Shown piece by piece: positions 34,055 through 43,131 of a DNA stretch of 64,000 nucleotides. Made by a program: the position numbers and the translations under genes. The notes under the pieces were generated by a model. It did no database searches. It worked only from the letters and a program-made list of their open reading frames with translations, and was not told the origin of the DNA. The stretch is from Protaetiibacter sp. SSC-01 (lineage in GTDB: Bacteria; Actinomycetota; Actinomycetes; Actinomycetales; Microbacteriaceae). The DNA lies in the NCBI RefSeq assembly GCF_014483895.1, contig NZ_CP059987.1:2294001-2358000 (forward strand), given 5' to 3'. The stretch's first letter is position 1; each line of letters starts with the position of its first letter.

Positions 34055-37000
34055 AGGGGGCTCGGGGTGCCGAAGCGGTGGGCCGTGATCGAGACGGCCT
34101 GCTCGCGCAGGAAGGCGAGCAGCTCGACGCGGCCGCTCTCGGTCACGGCGCCGTCGTATACGGCGATGTCGGGGCGGCCGCCGAGCGCCGTCAGCAGCTC
34201 AGCGCCGCTCCCGCCGACGAGACGGATGCGCGCGTCGCGCAGCGCGGACGCCGAGCGCAGCCACTCCTCGGCCGACTCCGAGCGGATGCCGACCCCGGCC
34301 TCGCGGAGCGCGTCCAGATCGGCGGGCGCGAGCTCCGCATCCGTCGAGAGGGTGAGCGCGGCGCCCGCGCGCAGCCCCGCGAGCACGACGCGCGCGAGCT
34401 CGACGGGGTCGGCCGCGGCCTCCGCCCGCACGACGACGGGCAGGGCGCGGTAGCGAAACGCGTTGCGCTCGGCGGCGAGTGCCGTGACGTCGCGCACGAC
34501 GCCGAACTCGGTCTCCCATGCGCGGCGGTCGCTCGCGGCGGCCCGCAGCAGCATCCGGCGCGCCTCGTCGCCGCGCGCGCCGAACACCGCGATGAGCCGC
34601 TCGGCCCCGGGATCGACGGCCGCGGGCTCGACCGTCGCCGCGACGGGCTCGACGCGCCCGAGACCCAGCAGGTAGTTGGGCCCGCCCGCCTTCGCGCCCG
34701 CGCCGACCACCGAGCGCTTCCAGCCGCCGAACGGCTGCCGTTGCACGATCGCACCCGTCGTTCCGCGGTTGACGTAGAGGTTGCCCGCCTCGACGCCGTC
34801 GATCCAGCGCGCGACCTCGTCGGCGTCGAGCGAGTGGAGGCCGGCCGTGAGCCCGTAGTCGACGGCGTTCTGCAGCTCGATCGCCTCGTCGAGGGTCGCG
34901 GCGTGCATGATGCCGAGCACGGGCCCGAAGTACTCGGTGCGGTGGAACTCCGATCCGGGCGCGACGCCCGTCTTGATGCCGGGGCTCCACACGCGCCCTT
35001 CCTCGTCGAGCTGACGAGGCTCGAGCAGCCAGCTCTCCCCCGGCGCGAGGCGCGTGAGGGCGTCGAGCAGCTTGCCGTCGGCGGGCGCGATGAGCGGGCC
35101 CATGCGGCTCGACGGGTCCCATGCCTCGCCGACGGGCATCGAGCGCACGGCGTCGAGCAGCTGCTCGTGGAAGCGCCGTGAGCGCGCGACCGCGCCGACG
35201 AGGATCGCGAGCGACGCCGCCGAGCACTTCTGCCCCGCGTGCCCGAAGGCCGAGTACGCGACGTCGCGCACCGCGAGGTCGAGGTCGGCCGAGGGCGTCA
35301 CGACGATCGCGTTCTTGCCGCTCGTCTCGGCGAGGAGGGTGAGACCCGGCCGGAACGAGCGGAACAGCTCGGCCGTCTCGTACCCGCCCGTGAGGATCAC
35401 CTGGTCGACGCGCTCGTCGGCGATGAGCGTCTCGCCGAGCGAGGAGTCGCCGAGCACGACGAACTGGAGCGCCTCGCGCGGCACACCCGCTTCCCACAGC
35501 GTCTCGGTGAGCACCGCCGCGGTGCGGGCAGTGCGACGCGCGGGCTTGAACACGACCGACGACCCGGATGCGAGCGCGGCGAGCGTCGAGCCGCCCGGGA
35601 TCGCGAGGGGAAAGTTCCACGGCGGCACGACGAGCGTCACGCGCGCGGGCACGAATCGCGCACCGTCGAGCCGCTCGAGCCCCAGGGACTGCTCGGCGTA
35701 GTAATGCGCGAAGTCGACGACCTCCGACACCTCGGGGTCCGACTGGTCGACGGTCTTGCCCGCCTCGGCCGCCATGATCTCGACGAGCTCGCCGCGGCGC
35801 GCCTCGAGCAGCTCGCCCGCGCGGTGCAGGATCGCGGCGCGCTCGGCGGCGCCGCGTGCGGCCCAGGACCCGGATGCCGCTGCCGCGGTCGCGAGCACGC
35901 GGTCGACGCCCGCCGCATCCGGGATCCGCGATGCCGCCACCGTCTCCTCCCCGAGCCGCGTCGTTCGGCTGCGCTCGAGCGCCGCGCGCGCCCACGCGCG
36001 GTTCGCGGCGACCGCCGGGTCGGTGTCGGGCGCGTTGTGGAACCCCTCCCCCGTACCGGGGGCCGGCGCGGGCGGCAGCGTGCGGTCCTGCACGCGGTGC
36101 GGCGCGGGCACGGTGTCGTCGACCTCGGCGAGCGACGCGAGGAAGCGGTCGCGCTCGCGTGCGAACAGCTGCTCCGAGCTCGACAGCTCGAACACCGCCG
36201 ACATGAAGTTCTCACTCGCCGCACCCTCCTCGAGTCGGCGGATGAGGTAGGCGATCGCGGCGTCGAAGTCGGAGGCCGCGACGACGGGCGTGTAGAGCAG
36301 CAGGCCGCCCGTGTCGCGCCGCACGGCCTCCGCCTGGGCGGGAGCCATGCCGAGCAGCATCTCGATCTCCATGGCGTCCGCCACCCCGCGCTCGGCCGCG
36401 AGATGCCGCGCGTAGGCGAGGTCGAAGAGGTTGTGGCCGGCGACGCCGAGCCGCACATGGGCGGTGTTCTCGGGTCGCAGCGCGACGTCGAGCACGCGCT
36501 TGTAGTTCGTGTCGGTCTCCTGCTTCGTGTGCCACGTCGCGAGCGGCCAGTCGTGCAGCGACGCGTCGACGCGCTCCATGGGCAGGTTGGCGCCCTTCAC
36601 GAGCCGCACCTTGATGCCCGCACCGCCGGCGGCGCGCCGCTCCCGCGCCCAGTCGCGCAGCCGCAGGTAGGCGCCGAGCGCATCCGGCAGGTAGGCCTGC
36701 AGCACGATGCCCGCCTCGAGCCCCCGCAGCTCGGGGCCGTCGAGGATCCGCTGGAAGACCGCGATCGTGAGGTCGAGATCCTTGTACTCCTCCATGTCGA
36801 GGTTCACGAACTTCGGCGGGGATGCGGCGGCTGCATCCGCGTAGAGCGGAGTGAGCGCCTGCACGATGTCGTCGACCGCCTCGTCGAACGCCCACGGCGA
36901 GTGCGGCGCGACGGTCGCAGACACCTTGATCGACACGTAGTCGACGTCGTCGCGCGCGAGCAGCCGCCGCGTGCCCTCGAGGCGGCGAGCGGCCTCACGG

Positions 37001-37530
37001 GCGCCGAGCACGGCCTCGCCGAGCAGGTTGACGTTCGGTCGCGCTCCGCGATCCCGGATGCGGCGGAGCGCCCGCCCCAGCCGCGGGTCGTCCGCGTCGA
37101 TCACGAGGTGCGCGACCATGCGCCGCAGCACGGCGCGGGCGACGGGCACGACGACGCCGGGCAGGATCGGCGCGACCATCCCGCCGACGCGCAGGGCCGC
37201 GCGCAGCGGCCACGCGAGGAAGCGCGGCGGCCGGCGCGAGAGACGCGTGAGCGCACGGGCCGCGACGCGGGGGTCCTCGGGGCGGATGACGCCGTCGACG
37301 AACCCGACCGCGAACGCGAGCCCGTCGGGGTCGCGCAGCAGCCCCGCGAGGCGGCGGGCCGAGGGGTCGACGGGCAGGCGCTCGGCCTCGGCGAGCCAGC
37401 GCCGCACCTGGGCGACGACGGCGTCGGCGACGTGCTCCTCGTCGGCTCGCGGGTCGACGTGCTCGCCCGTCTCCGCGGGGGCGGCGGATGCGGGGGCGGC
37501 GGGGGCGGCGGATCGCTTCGGCGGGGTCAC
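34030..37530 (-). CDS. putA: Bifunctional proline dehydrogenase / P5C dehydrogenase
   Basis: The 1166-residue protein joins two enzymes that oxidise proline to glutamate. Residues about 100-440 are the FAD-dependent proline dehydrogenase barrel (YVSIKVSATVAPHSPWAFDEAV, FVNLDMEEYKDLDLTI, VRLVKGANLPMERV, HNLFDLAYARHLA). Residues about 510-985 are the P5C dehydrogenase with LLAETSGKNAIVVTPSADLD and the catalytic cysteine in AFGHAGQKCSAASLAILVG. About 180 C-terminal residues form a further domain with degenerate ALDH-like features, as in large PutA forms. No N-terminal DNA-binding RHH domain is visible, so it is not a self-regulator. GTG start at 37530. Divergent from a LysR gene that probably controls it. 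Confidence 0.96.
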   Translation of the reverse strand: MTPPKRSAAPAAPASAAPAETGEHVDPRADEEHVADAVVAQVRRWLAEAERLPVDPSARRLAGLLRDPDGLAFAVGFVDGVIRPEDPRVAARALTRLSRRPPRFLAWPLRAALRVGGMVAPILPGVVVPVARAVLRRMVAHLVIDADDPRLGRALRRIRDRGARPNVNLLGEAVLGAREAARRLEGTRRLLARDDVDYVSIKVSATVAPHSPWAFDEAVDDIVQALTPLYADAAAASPPKFVNLDMEEYKDLDLTIAVFQRILDGPELRGLEAGIVLQAYLPDALGAYLRLRDWARERRAAGGAGIKVRLVKGANLPMERVDASLHDWPLATWHTKQETDTNYKRVLDVALRPENTAHVRLGVAGHNLFDLAYARHLAAERGVADAMEIEMLLGMAPAQAEAVRRDTGGLLLYTPVVAASDFDAAIAYLIRRLEEGAASENFMSAVFELSSSEQLFARERDRFLASLAEVDDTVPAPHRVQDRTLPPAPAPGTGEGFHNAPDTDPAVAANRAWARAALERSRTTRLGEETVAASRIPDAAGVDRVLATAAAASGSWAARGAAERAAILHRAGELLEARRGELVEIMAAEAGKTVDQSDPEVSEVVDFAHYYAEQSLGLERLDGARFVPARVTLVVPPWNFPLAIPGGSTLAALASGSSVVFKPARRTARTAAVLTETLWEAGVPREALQFVVLGDSSLGETLIADERVDQVILTGGYETAELFRSFRPGLTLLAETSGKNAIVVTPSADLDLAVRDVAYSAFGHAGQKCSAASLAILVGAVARSRRFHEQLLDAVRSMPVGEAWDPSSRMGPLIAPADGKLLDALTRLAPGESWLLEPRQLDEEGRVWSPGIKTGVAPGSEFHRTEYFGPVLGIMHAATLDEAIELQNAVDYGLTAGLHSLDADEVARWIDGVEAGNLYVNRGTTGAIVQRQPFGGWKRSVVGAGAKAGGPNYLLGLGRVEPVAATVEPAAVDPGAERLIAVFGARGDEARRMLLRAAASDRRAWETEFGVVRDVTALAAERNAFRYRALPVVVRAEAAADPVELARVVLAGLRAGAALTLSTDAELAPADLDALREAGVGIRSESAEEWLRSASALRDARIRLVGGSGAELLTALGGRPDIAVYDGAVTESGRVELLAFLREQAVSITAHRFGTPSPLVEALPLG

Positions 37531-37624
37531 GCGATCAGTGTGCGCCCGACAATCCCATTAGCAACAGCAACGAGTTCTTCGCGATATCCGTCAGTTGCAC
37601 TTAACGATCTGCTTGACTGGCGGC
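37531..37624. promoter_or_regulatory. putA-lysR divergent promoter region
   Basis: This 94-bp gap is clearly more A+T-rich than its flanks (TTAGCAACAGCAACGAG, GATATCC, TTGCACTTAACG). GCAAC at 37561-37565 and GTTGC at 37594-37598 form an inverted repeat compatible with a LysR-type site. No convincing -35/-10 pair was found. Confidence 0.4.
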
Positions 37625-38515
37625 ATGCTCGACGTGCGCCGCCTCGCCCTCCTGCGCGAGCTCGCGCTGCGCGGCACCATCGCATCCGTCGCCGCCGCCC
37701 TGCACCAGACGCCGTCGGCCGTCTCCCAGCAGCTCGCCCAGCTCGAACGCGAGGCCGGCGTGCCCCTGCTGCGGAAGGCCGGCCGCCGCCTGCAGCTCAC
37801 GCCGCAGGCCGAGCTCCTCGTCGGGCACACCGAGCAGATCCTCGACGCCCTGGAGCGCGCCGACACCGAGCTCGCGGCATCCCTCGAGCAGGCGACGGGC
37901 GTCATCCGCGTCGCGATGTTCCAGTCCGCCGCGCTCGCGCTCCTGCCCGCCGCGCTCGACGTGCTCGAGCGCGAGCACCCCGCGCTCACGGCCGTCGTCA
38001 CCCAGCGCGAGCCCGAGACCGCGCTCCACGAGACCTTCGCGCGCGACTTCGACCTCGTCATCGCCGAGGAGTACCCCGGCCACGCGGCCCCGCCCCTCGC
38101 GGGCCTCGACCGGCGCCCGCTCACGACCGACGCCATCCGTCTCGCCGTTCCGCCCGGCGGCGAGGGCAGGTTCGCGATCCGCGACATCCGGGATGCGCGC
38201 GACGCCCCGTGGGTCATGGAGCCCTACGGCGCCGCCTCGCGGCACTGGGCCGAGCAGGCCTGCCGGCGCGCGGGCTTCGAGCCGCACGTGCGCTTCGAGA
38301 CGGCCGACCTGCAGGCGCACGTGCGCCTCATCCAGACCGGGCACGCCGTCGCGCTGCTGCCCGACCTCATCTGGCAGGGCGCCGAGCCGAGCGTCGACCT
38401 CGTGCCGCTCGACGGCGACCCGCGCCGCACCGTGTTCACCTCGACGCGGCACGCGATGGCGAACCACCCCGCGGTCGTCGCGTTCCGCGAGGCGTTGGAG
38501 CGCGCGGCGGGCTAG
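37625..38515 (+). CDS. LysR-family transcriptional regulator
   Basis: A 296-residue LTTR with the N-terminal winged HTH (MLDVRRLALLRELALRGTIASVAAALHQTPSAVSQQLAQLEREAGVPLLRK) and a periplasmic-binding-like effector domain (about 90-290). The ATG at 37625 is preferred because the HTH then begins at once. The upstream extension to 37595 is not family-like. It is divergent from putA, the classic position for an activator of proline use. The stop overlaps the convergent small membrane-protein gene by 4 nt. Confidence 0.93.
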   Translation: MLDVRRLALLRELALRGTIASVAAALHQTPSAVSQQLAQLEREAGVPLLRKAGRRLQLTPQAELLVGHTEQILDALERADTELAASLEQATGVIRVAMFQSAALALLPAALDVLEREHPALTAVVTQREPETALHETFARDFDLVIAEEYPGHAAPPLAGLDRRPLTTDAIRLAVPPGGEGRFAIRDIRDARDAPWVMEPYGAASRHWAEQACRRAGFEPHVRFETADLQAHVRLIQTGHAVALLPDLIWQGAEPSVDLVPLDGDPRRTVFTSTRHAMANHPAVVAFREALERAAG

Positions 38516-38907
38516 CGGCTGCGATCCTGGGTGCCGCGCACGACCGACGGCAGGAAGAGCAGCGCGAAGGTCAGCACCGCCACGATGAGGATCGGCCAGC
38601 CCCACGCGGGCTGCGCGAAGCTGCCCTGCAGAGCCCCCAACCCGATCGCGAACTGCAGCACCTGCCACACGATCGCGGACGCCCGCACCCACGCCTGACC
38701 GCGGAAGAGGCCGACGATCGTGGCGGCCATCCAGGCGACCGCGATGAGCACGAGCGCCGTGAGCGCGAGGGCCGTCGCGAGAGACGTCGGCTCGGCCGCG
38801 ATGAGGTCGACGAGCAGCACGATCGCGACCGTCGAGACCCCCGCGAGCTCGATCCCGAGCATCACCGCAAGCCCCCAGAAAACGGGCGGACGAGCAGCGC
38901 TATTCAC
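38512..38907 (-). CDS. Four-TM membrane protein, unknown function (131 aa)
   Basis: Four predicted helices (about residues 9-36, 43-66, 74-93, 103-120) with short loops, an N-terminal MNSAARPPVFWGL and a basic C-terminus. Small four-helix proteins of this kind are common in actinobacteria, and I recognise no named family. It faces away from whiB1 across a 204-bp regulatory gap and converges on lysR. Overall hydrophobic pattern and codon use support a real gene. Confidence 0.75.
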   Translation of the reverse strand: MNSAARPPVFWGLAVMLGIELAGVSTVAIVLLVDLIAAEPTSLATALALTALVLIAVAWMAATIVGLFRGQAWVRASAIVWQVLQFAIGLGALQGSFAQPAWGWPILIVAVLTFALLFLPSVVRGTQDRSR

Positions 38908-38998
38908 AGGCAGATCCCAACCGAAGACTATTGATTAAGGCGTAACAAGTATGAAACAGTGTTGACGGTTGATGTGACGCTCACGACGTGGTGAGTGC

Positions 38999-39033
38999 GT
39001 TCGAATCGACAAAATCCCCCGCCACATTCGAAC
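38999..39033. promoter_or_regulatory. Inverted repeat upstream of whiB1
   Basis: GTTCGAAT (38999-39006) and ATTCGAAC (39026-39033) are perfectly complementary with a 19-bp spacer, about 80 nt upstream of the whiB1 ATG. Just before it, CTCAC and GTGAG (38980-38984, 38991-38995) form a second small dyad. The whole 38908-39111 gap is A+T-rich for this genome and holds the promoter, which I cannot place exactly. Confidence 0.5.
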
Positions 39034-39111
39034 CCTCTTCAGCCATGCGCGGAAACTCTCCCGAGAGCCCGTGAACAGCGTCAACAGCAACACGAAACGG
39101 AGCACCTCAAG

Positions 39112-39360
39112 ATGGACTGGCGCGATAAGGCCGCCTGCCTCACCGTCGACCCGGAGCTTTTCTTCCCGGTCGGTAACACCGGACCCGCCGTCGACCAGAT
39201 CGAGAAGGCGAAGACCGTGTGCGGACGGTGCACCGTCTCCGAGCAGTGCCTCCAGTACGCCCTCGAGACCAACCAGGACTCGGGCGTGTGGGGCGGCCTC
39301 AGCGAAGACGAGCGTCGCGCCCTCAAGCGCCGCGCCGCGCGCGCTCGCCGCGCCAGCTGA
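39112..39360 (+). CDS. whiB1: WhiB1-type iron-sulfur transcription regulator
   Basis: An 82-residue Wbl protein with the four [4Fe-4S] cysteines C9, C37, C40 and C46, the GVWGG turn (residues 58-62) and a basic tail LSEDERRALKRRAARARRA for DNA contact. The start MDWRDKAACLTVDPELFFPVGNTGPA closely follows mycobacterial WhiB1, an essential nitric-oxide-responsive regulator that binds the primary sigma factor. It has a long upstream region. It converges with the next gene with 3 bp between. Confidence 0.96.
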   Translation: MDWRDKAACLTVDPELFFPVGNTGPAVDQIEKAKTVCGRCTVSEQCLQYALETNQDSGVWGGLSEDERRALKRRAARARRAS

Positions 39361-39363
39361 CCC

Positions 39364-40431
39364 TCAGTACGGGTACTCGTCCATCCTCGTCGCGAACTCG
39401 TCGCGGTCGGACTCGCTCAGCACCTCGGGCACGAGGAAGCCGATCCGCAGACCCTCGACCGGCTCGTCGGTGCCCGCGACGACCGCCTCGCGCGCCGCAC
39501 GACGGCTGCCGTCGGCGTCGTGCGTGAGGTCGGTGACGTTCGCGTAGAACCGCATCGGGCCCGGCCAGTCGTCGGTGTACCACTCCCAATCGGTCTGGGT
39601 GCGCGGGTCGTCGCTGCCGTAGAAGCGCACGAGATAGTCGGGGTCGAAGCCCGTCGACGGGTCGTTGAGCGGCGTGAGCGCGTAGAAGCCGAACTCGTAC
39701 AGCACCTCTTCGATCGCCGCCATCGCCGCGAGCTTGAGGGCGTGGTCGCGCACGGGCTCGACCGTCGACCACGTGTCGGAGCTGAACGACACGAGCATCG
39801 ACTCGCCGCCGTAGCCGTTGCGCTCGGCGCGGATGTCGGCCTCGGCCCCCGGCACCCACGCGAAGCCGAACTCCTCCGTGAGGCGCTCGCGGATCGCGGC
39901 CATGGCGTCCTCTGCCGTCGCCTGCACCTCCTCGAGCGAGGCGCGCTCGAGGATCTCCTCCTCCGTCTGCCCCTTGATGCCCGGGTACGCGGCCCAGTGG
40001 TCGTCCTCGGGGTCGGAGCCGGCCTGCTGCGCGGCACCCGGACGCAGGGCGCTCGCCGCGCCGATCGTTCCGACGTTGACGACGAGGGCGACGGCGAGCG
40101 CGATCGCCCCGAGCGTGCGGGCGCGCGCGTTCACGAGCGCCGCGACGACCGCGACGACGAGCGCGAGCTGCAGCGCGAGCGTGACGACGCCGTAGATGGC
40201 GGCCGTCGCACCCGCCGCCCACATGATGAGCAGCACGAACGCGAACGCGATCGCGGCGCCGAGCACCGACCAGCCGAGCACGCTCGGGCGACGCGGGGCG
40301 GCATCCGGGCCGGGGGCGGCGGATGCGGGGGCCGCGACGCGTACGGCGCCGCGGTAGCCCCCGGGCGGCGGGGGCGGCGGCGCGCCCTCGGCCCCGCCGA
40401 CGTACTGCCCACGCTCGTGTGACCTCACCAT
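39364..40431 (-). CDS. Membrane-anchored hypothetical protein, last gene of moxR operon
   Basis: The 355-residue protein has a proline-rich head (about 16-45), three or four membrane helices (about 50-75, 80-105, 108-128) and a soluble C-terminal domain of about 220 residues. That domain contains TEEEILERASLEEVQATAEDAMAAIRERLTEEFGFAW and DPDYLVRFYGSDDPRTQTDWEWYTDDW and is rich in acidic and aromatic residues. I recognise no family. The ATG at 40431 overlaps the TPR gene by 7 nt, which puts it in the MoxR operon. The soluble domain presumably faces outside. Confidence 0.72.
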   Translation of the reverse strand: MVRSHERGQYVGGAEGAPPPPPPGGYRGAVRVAAPASAAPGPDAAPRRPSVLGWSVLGAAIAFAFVLLIMWAAGATAAIYGVVTLALQLALVVAVVAALVNARARTLGAIALAVALVVNVGTIGAASALRPGAAQQAGSDPEDDHWAAYPGIKGQTEEEILERASLEEVQATAEDAMAAIRERLTEEFGFAWVPGAEADIRAERNGYGGESMLVSFSSDTWSTVEPVRDHALKLAAMAAIEEVLYEFGFYALTPLNDPSTGFDPDYLVRFYGSDDPRTQTDWEWYTDDWPGPMRFYANVTDLTHDADGSRRAAREAVVAGTDEPVEGLRIGFLVPEVLSESDRDEFATRMDEYPY

Positions 40432-41171
40432 GGCCGATCCGTTCCCGAGCCTCCGCCGTCGCCCTCGTTGCTCTCGTCGCGCTCGTCGCGCTCCTGCTGC
40501 CCCTGCTCGAGCCTGTCCTTGATGTCGTCGAGCTTGTCGCCGTCGGGGGTGTCCTGCTCCTCGCCCTGCTCGGGCTCCTCGGGCTGATCGGGCGAGGCGT
40601 TGTCCTCGAGCTTCTCGCTCAGGCGCCGCTCCTGCTCCTCGAGCGTCTCCTCCATGCTGCGATCCGGGTCGGGGGATGCGTCGTCCGCCTCGGGAGAGGA
40701 GCACTCGGCGGGCGCATCCTCCGTCACGGTGAGCGCCTCCTGCCACGCCTTCGACGCGGCCGCGCCGTCGCCCTCGCGGAGCGCGCGGTCGCCGATCCGC
40801 TCGAGCACGATCGCCAGGTTGACGCGCACGGCGCACTGCTCGAGCCCGCGGGCGAGCGCAAGCGCCTCCTCGAATCGCGCGCGCGCACCGTCGAGGTCCC
40901 CGAGCTCGGCGAGACCGACGCCCGCGTTGTAGGGCGCCTTCCACGGCTCGAAGACGTTGAACGGCTCCTGCCCGCGGGCGGCCTCCACGGTGCCCGCGTG
41001 GTGGCCCGTCGCGTGCGAGGCGACGGCCTGATGCGCGAATGCGTACATGCTGAGCACCTTCGCGCAGAACAGCAGCGCGGCGAGCAGCAGCGGCGTCGAG
41101 GCGAGCAGCACGATGCGGCGCACGCGCAGCCGGCGGCGGTTCGCGTGCACGAGGGCGACGGGGTCGGTCAC
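40425..41171 (-). CDS. TPR-containing membrane protein of moxR operon (BatB/C-like)
   Basis: A 248-residue protein with one N-terminal membrane helix (RIVLLASTPLLLAALLFCAKVL, about 19-40), then TPR-like repeats (YNAGVGLAELGDLDGARARFEEALALA and the following pair, about 80-150). A strongly acidic, Glu/Asp/Gln-rich tail (about 170-248) follows. The repeat NAGVGLAELGDLDGA is the TPR consensus found in BatC-type proteins of MoxR/Bat operons. It overlaps the second VWA gene by 4 nt and the next gene by 7 nt. Confidence 0.8.
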   Translation of the reverse strand: MTDPVALVHANRRRLRVRRIVLLASTPLLLAALLFCAKVLSMYAFAHQAVASHATGHHAGTVEAARGQEPFNVFEPWKAPYNAGVGLAELGDLDGARARFEEALALARGLEQCAVRVNLAIVLERIGDRALREGDGAAASKAWQEALTVTEDAPAECSSPEADDASPDPDRSMEETLEEQERRLSEKLEDNASPDQPEEPEQGEEQDTPDGDKLDDIKDRLEQGQQERDERDESNEGDGGGSGTDRPW

Positions 41172-42157
41172 GAGCGCTCACCCCCGCCCGTGCGCGGTCG
41201 CCGCACGCTCGCGGCGCTCGCCATGAGCGCCGTCACGCGCGCGAGTTCGAGCGCGAGCAGCGCCGCGACGACGAGCGCGACGATCCACGTGAGATCGACG
41301 ATCGACTCCGTCGTGCCCTGCGCGGTCGTCGCCGTCGTCGGCGGGGGCGGCAGCTCGAGACGCGTGTCGGCCGAGCGCTCCTGGTACGCGACCCCCAGCT
41401 GATCCGCGATGCGCTCGAGATTGGCGGGGTCGATGACCGAGAGCGCCCGCTCCCCCTCGTACTCGATGTAGCTGCCGGGGCCGTCGACGCCCGCGGTCGT
41501 CGTGCGCATGGGCCCGCCCTCCGCCGTGCCGTAGCCGAGCACGGCGCCGCCCGACACCTCCGAGGCGCTGCCGGCGAACGACTCCGGCTCCCCCGACCCG
41601 GTCTGCTCGCCGTCGCCGAAGTAGAACACCATGCGCGCCCGGTCGGGACGAACGGATGCCGCCGCCTGGAGAGTCTGCTGCACGACGGGCGCCGCGATGC
41701 CCACCGAGCTGCCCCGCGAGTTGGCGGTCACCTCCGGGCGCAGTACCGAGAGCGAGGTCACGAGAGCGGTCGTGTCGGTCGTGAGCGGCACGCGCACGAC
41801 CGCATCCGAGTCGAAGGTGATGAGGCCGAAGCGCGCCCCCGGGTACTCGTTCACGATGCGCTGCACGTCGGCGCGCACGCCCTCGATGCGCGGGCTGTCG
41901 CCGTCCCAGTCCTCCGCGACGATGCTCGCTGTCGTGTCGACGACGAGCAGGATGTCGACCTCCGTCGTGAGGGTCTCCGACGTGCCCGGCACGCCCGGCC
42001 GCAGCAGGAGCGCACCGCACGCGACGACGAGCGCGAGGCGCACGGCCCACGCGGCACGCGCATCCGGTCGCCGCACGAGCGACCACACCGCGAGCGCGAC
42101 GAACAGAAGCACGACGATGACGACGATCGCCGCGGGGAGCACGGGCTGGAAGGTCAT
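41168..42157 (-). CDS. VWA-domain membrane protein 2 of moxR operon
   Basis: A 329-residue protein with two N-terminal helices (about 9-30, 38-55), an external VWA domain and a C-terminal helix (about 290-310). The VWA MIDAS site is altered: VDILLVVDTTASIVAEDWDGD has DTTAS where DxSxS is canonical, so metal binding may be changed. Downstream residues ITFDSDA and FYFGDGEQTG follow the fold. The ATG overlaps the upstream VWA gene by 4 nt. The pair of VWA proteins flanking a membrane is the Bat/YeaN arrangement. Confidence 0.88.
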   Translation of the reverse strand: MTFQPVLPAAIVVIVVLLFVALAVWSLVRRPDARAAWAVRLALVVACGALLLRPGVPGTSETLTTEVDILLVVDTTASIVAEDWDGDSPRIEGVRADVQRIVNEYPGARFGLITFDSDAVVRVPLTTDTTALVTSLSVLRPEVTANSRGSSVGIAAPVVQQTLQAAASVRPDRARMVFYFGDGEQTGSGEPESFAGSASEVSGGAVLGYGTAEGGPMRTTTAGVDGPGSYIEYEGERALSVIDPANLERIADQLGVAYQERSADTRLELPPPPTTATTAQGTTESIVDLTWIVALVVAALLALELARVTALMASAASVRRPRTGGGERS

Positions 42158-43131
42158 ACGCGCACCCTCCAGACGACGAGCACGAGCGCGAGCGCCGCGA
42201 CCGCGATGACGACGGGCCACGCGCCCGGCGCGTCGACCTTGACGATGCGCGGCTGCCCGCGCAGTACGGCGGCGTCCTGCGCCTCGACCTCGTCGACGAT
42301 GCCGTCGATCGTCGTCGTGTCGTGCAGTCCGTAGTAGTCGCCGCCCGTCGCCTCCGCCATCGCCTGCAGCGCGGCGCCCGTCGCGGAGCCCTCCGTCACG
42401 GGGTCGATCGCGTAGACGCGCACGTCGAGCGACGCGGCGTAGGCGCCCGCCTCGTCGAGCGTGACCGTCTCGGCGCCGTTCACCTCGTTGTCGGTCGCGA
42501 GGATGATCGAGCGCGAGCGCTCCTGGTCGGGGTTGTCGAAGCCGAGCACGCACGCCGCGAGCCCGTCGCCCACGAGCGAGGCGCCGGCGCCGTTGAGCGT
42601 GCCGACCCAGAACTCGGGGATGTCCTCGACGTAGTCGAAGCTCTGCCGCACGCTGTCGAGGTGCTCGCGCACGAACGCGTAGTCGTCGGTGAGCGGGAAG
42701 ACCTGCACGGGCGAGCTGTTGAAGATCGTGAGCCCGATGCGCTCGCCCTGGAACCCCTCGGCGAGGCTCGAGAACAGCTCGAGCACCTCGGCGTCGACGT
42801 CGGTCATCGACCCCGACACGTCGAGGCACAGCATGACGTCGCGGTTGCGCGTCTCGGGCTGGATGATGCGCTCCGCCGTCGGGCGGGCCGCGACGACGGC
42901 GGATGCGGCGAGGGCGACCGCCGCGAGAGCGAGCACGCCCGCGAGCGCGACCACGCGCATCCGCACCGCGCGCGCGACGCTCGGCAGCGCGCGCACGCGC
43001 TCGGCACGCGCGACACGGGCGCCCGCCGCGGCACGGCTGCGGCGCCCGCGACCGAGGAGCACGCCGACGACCGCCGCCGCGACCGCGAGGGCCGCGACGA
43101 CGGCGAGCATCGCCGGCAGCTCTAGTGCCAC
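42154..43131 (-). CDS. VWA-domain membrane protein 1 of moxR operon
   Basis: A VWA protein of about 325 residues with a canonical MIDAS site (RDVMLCLDVSGSMTDVDAEVL, DVSGS), the threonine loop near FSSLAEGFQGERIGL and the aspartate in IILATDNEVNG. Two N-terminal helices (about 8-25 and 57-80) and one C-terminal helix (about 300-320) anchor it. The GTG at 43131 overlaps the upstream gene by 10 nt. An ATG at 43110 is the alternative. MoxR ATPases act as chaperones that load metal or remodel VWA substrates. Confidence 0.9.
   Translation of the reverse strand: MALELPAMLAVVAALAVAAAVVGVLLGRGRRSRAAAGARVARAERVRALPSVARAVRMRVVALAGVLALAAVALAASAVVAARPTAERIIQPETRNRDVMLCLDVSGSMTDVDAEVLELFSSLAEGFQGERIGLTIFNSSPVQVFPLTDDYAFVREHLDSVRQSFDYVEDIPEFWVGTLNGAGASLVGDGLAACVLGFDNPDQERSRSIILATDNEVNGAETVTLDEAGAYAASLDVRVYAIDPVTEGSATGAALQAMAEATGGDYYGLHDTTTIDGIVDEVEAQDAAVLRGQPRIVKVDAPGAWPVVIAVAALALVLVVWRVRV

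Noticed and set aside
38970-38990. CRP-type site before whiB1
   Set aside because: GTGA and TCAC are present but with a 3-bp centre instead of 6, and the outer bases do not match.
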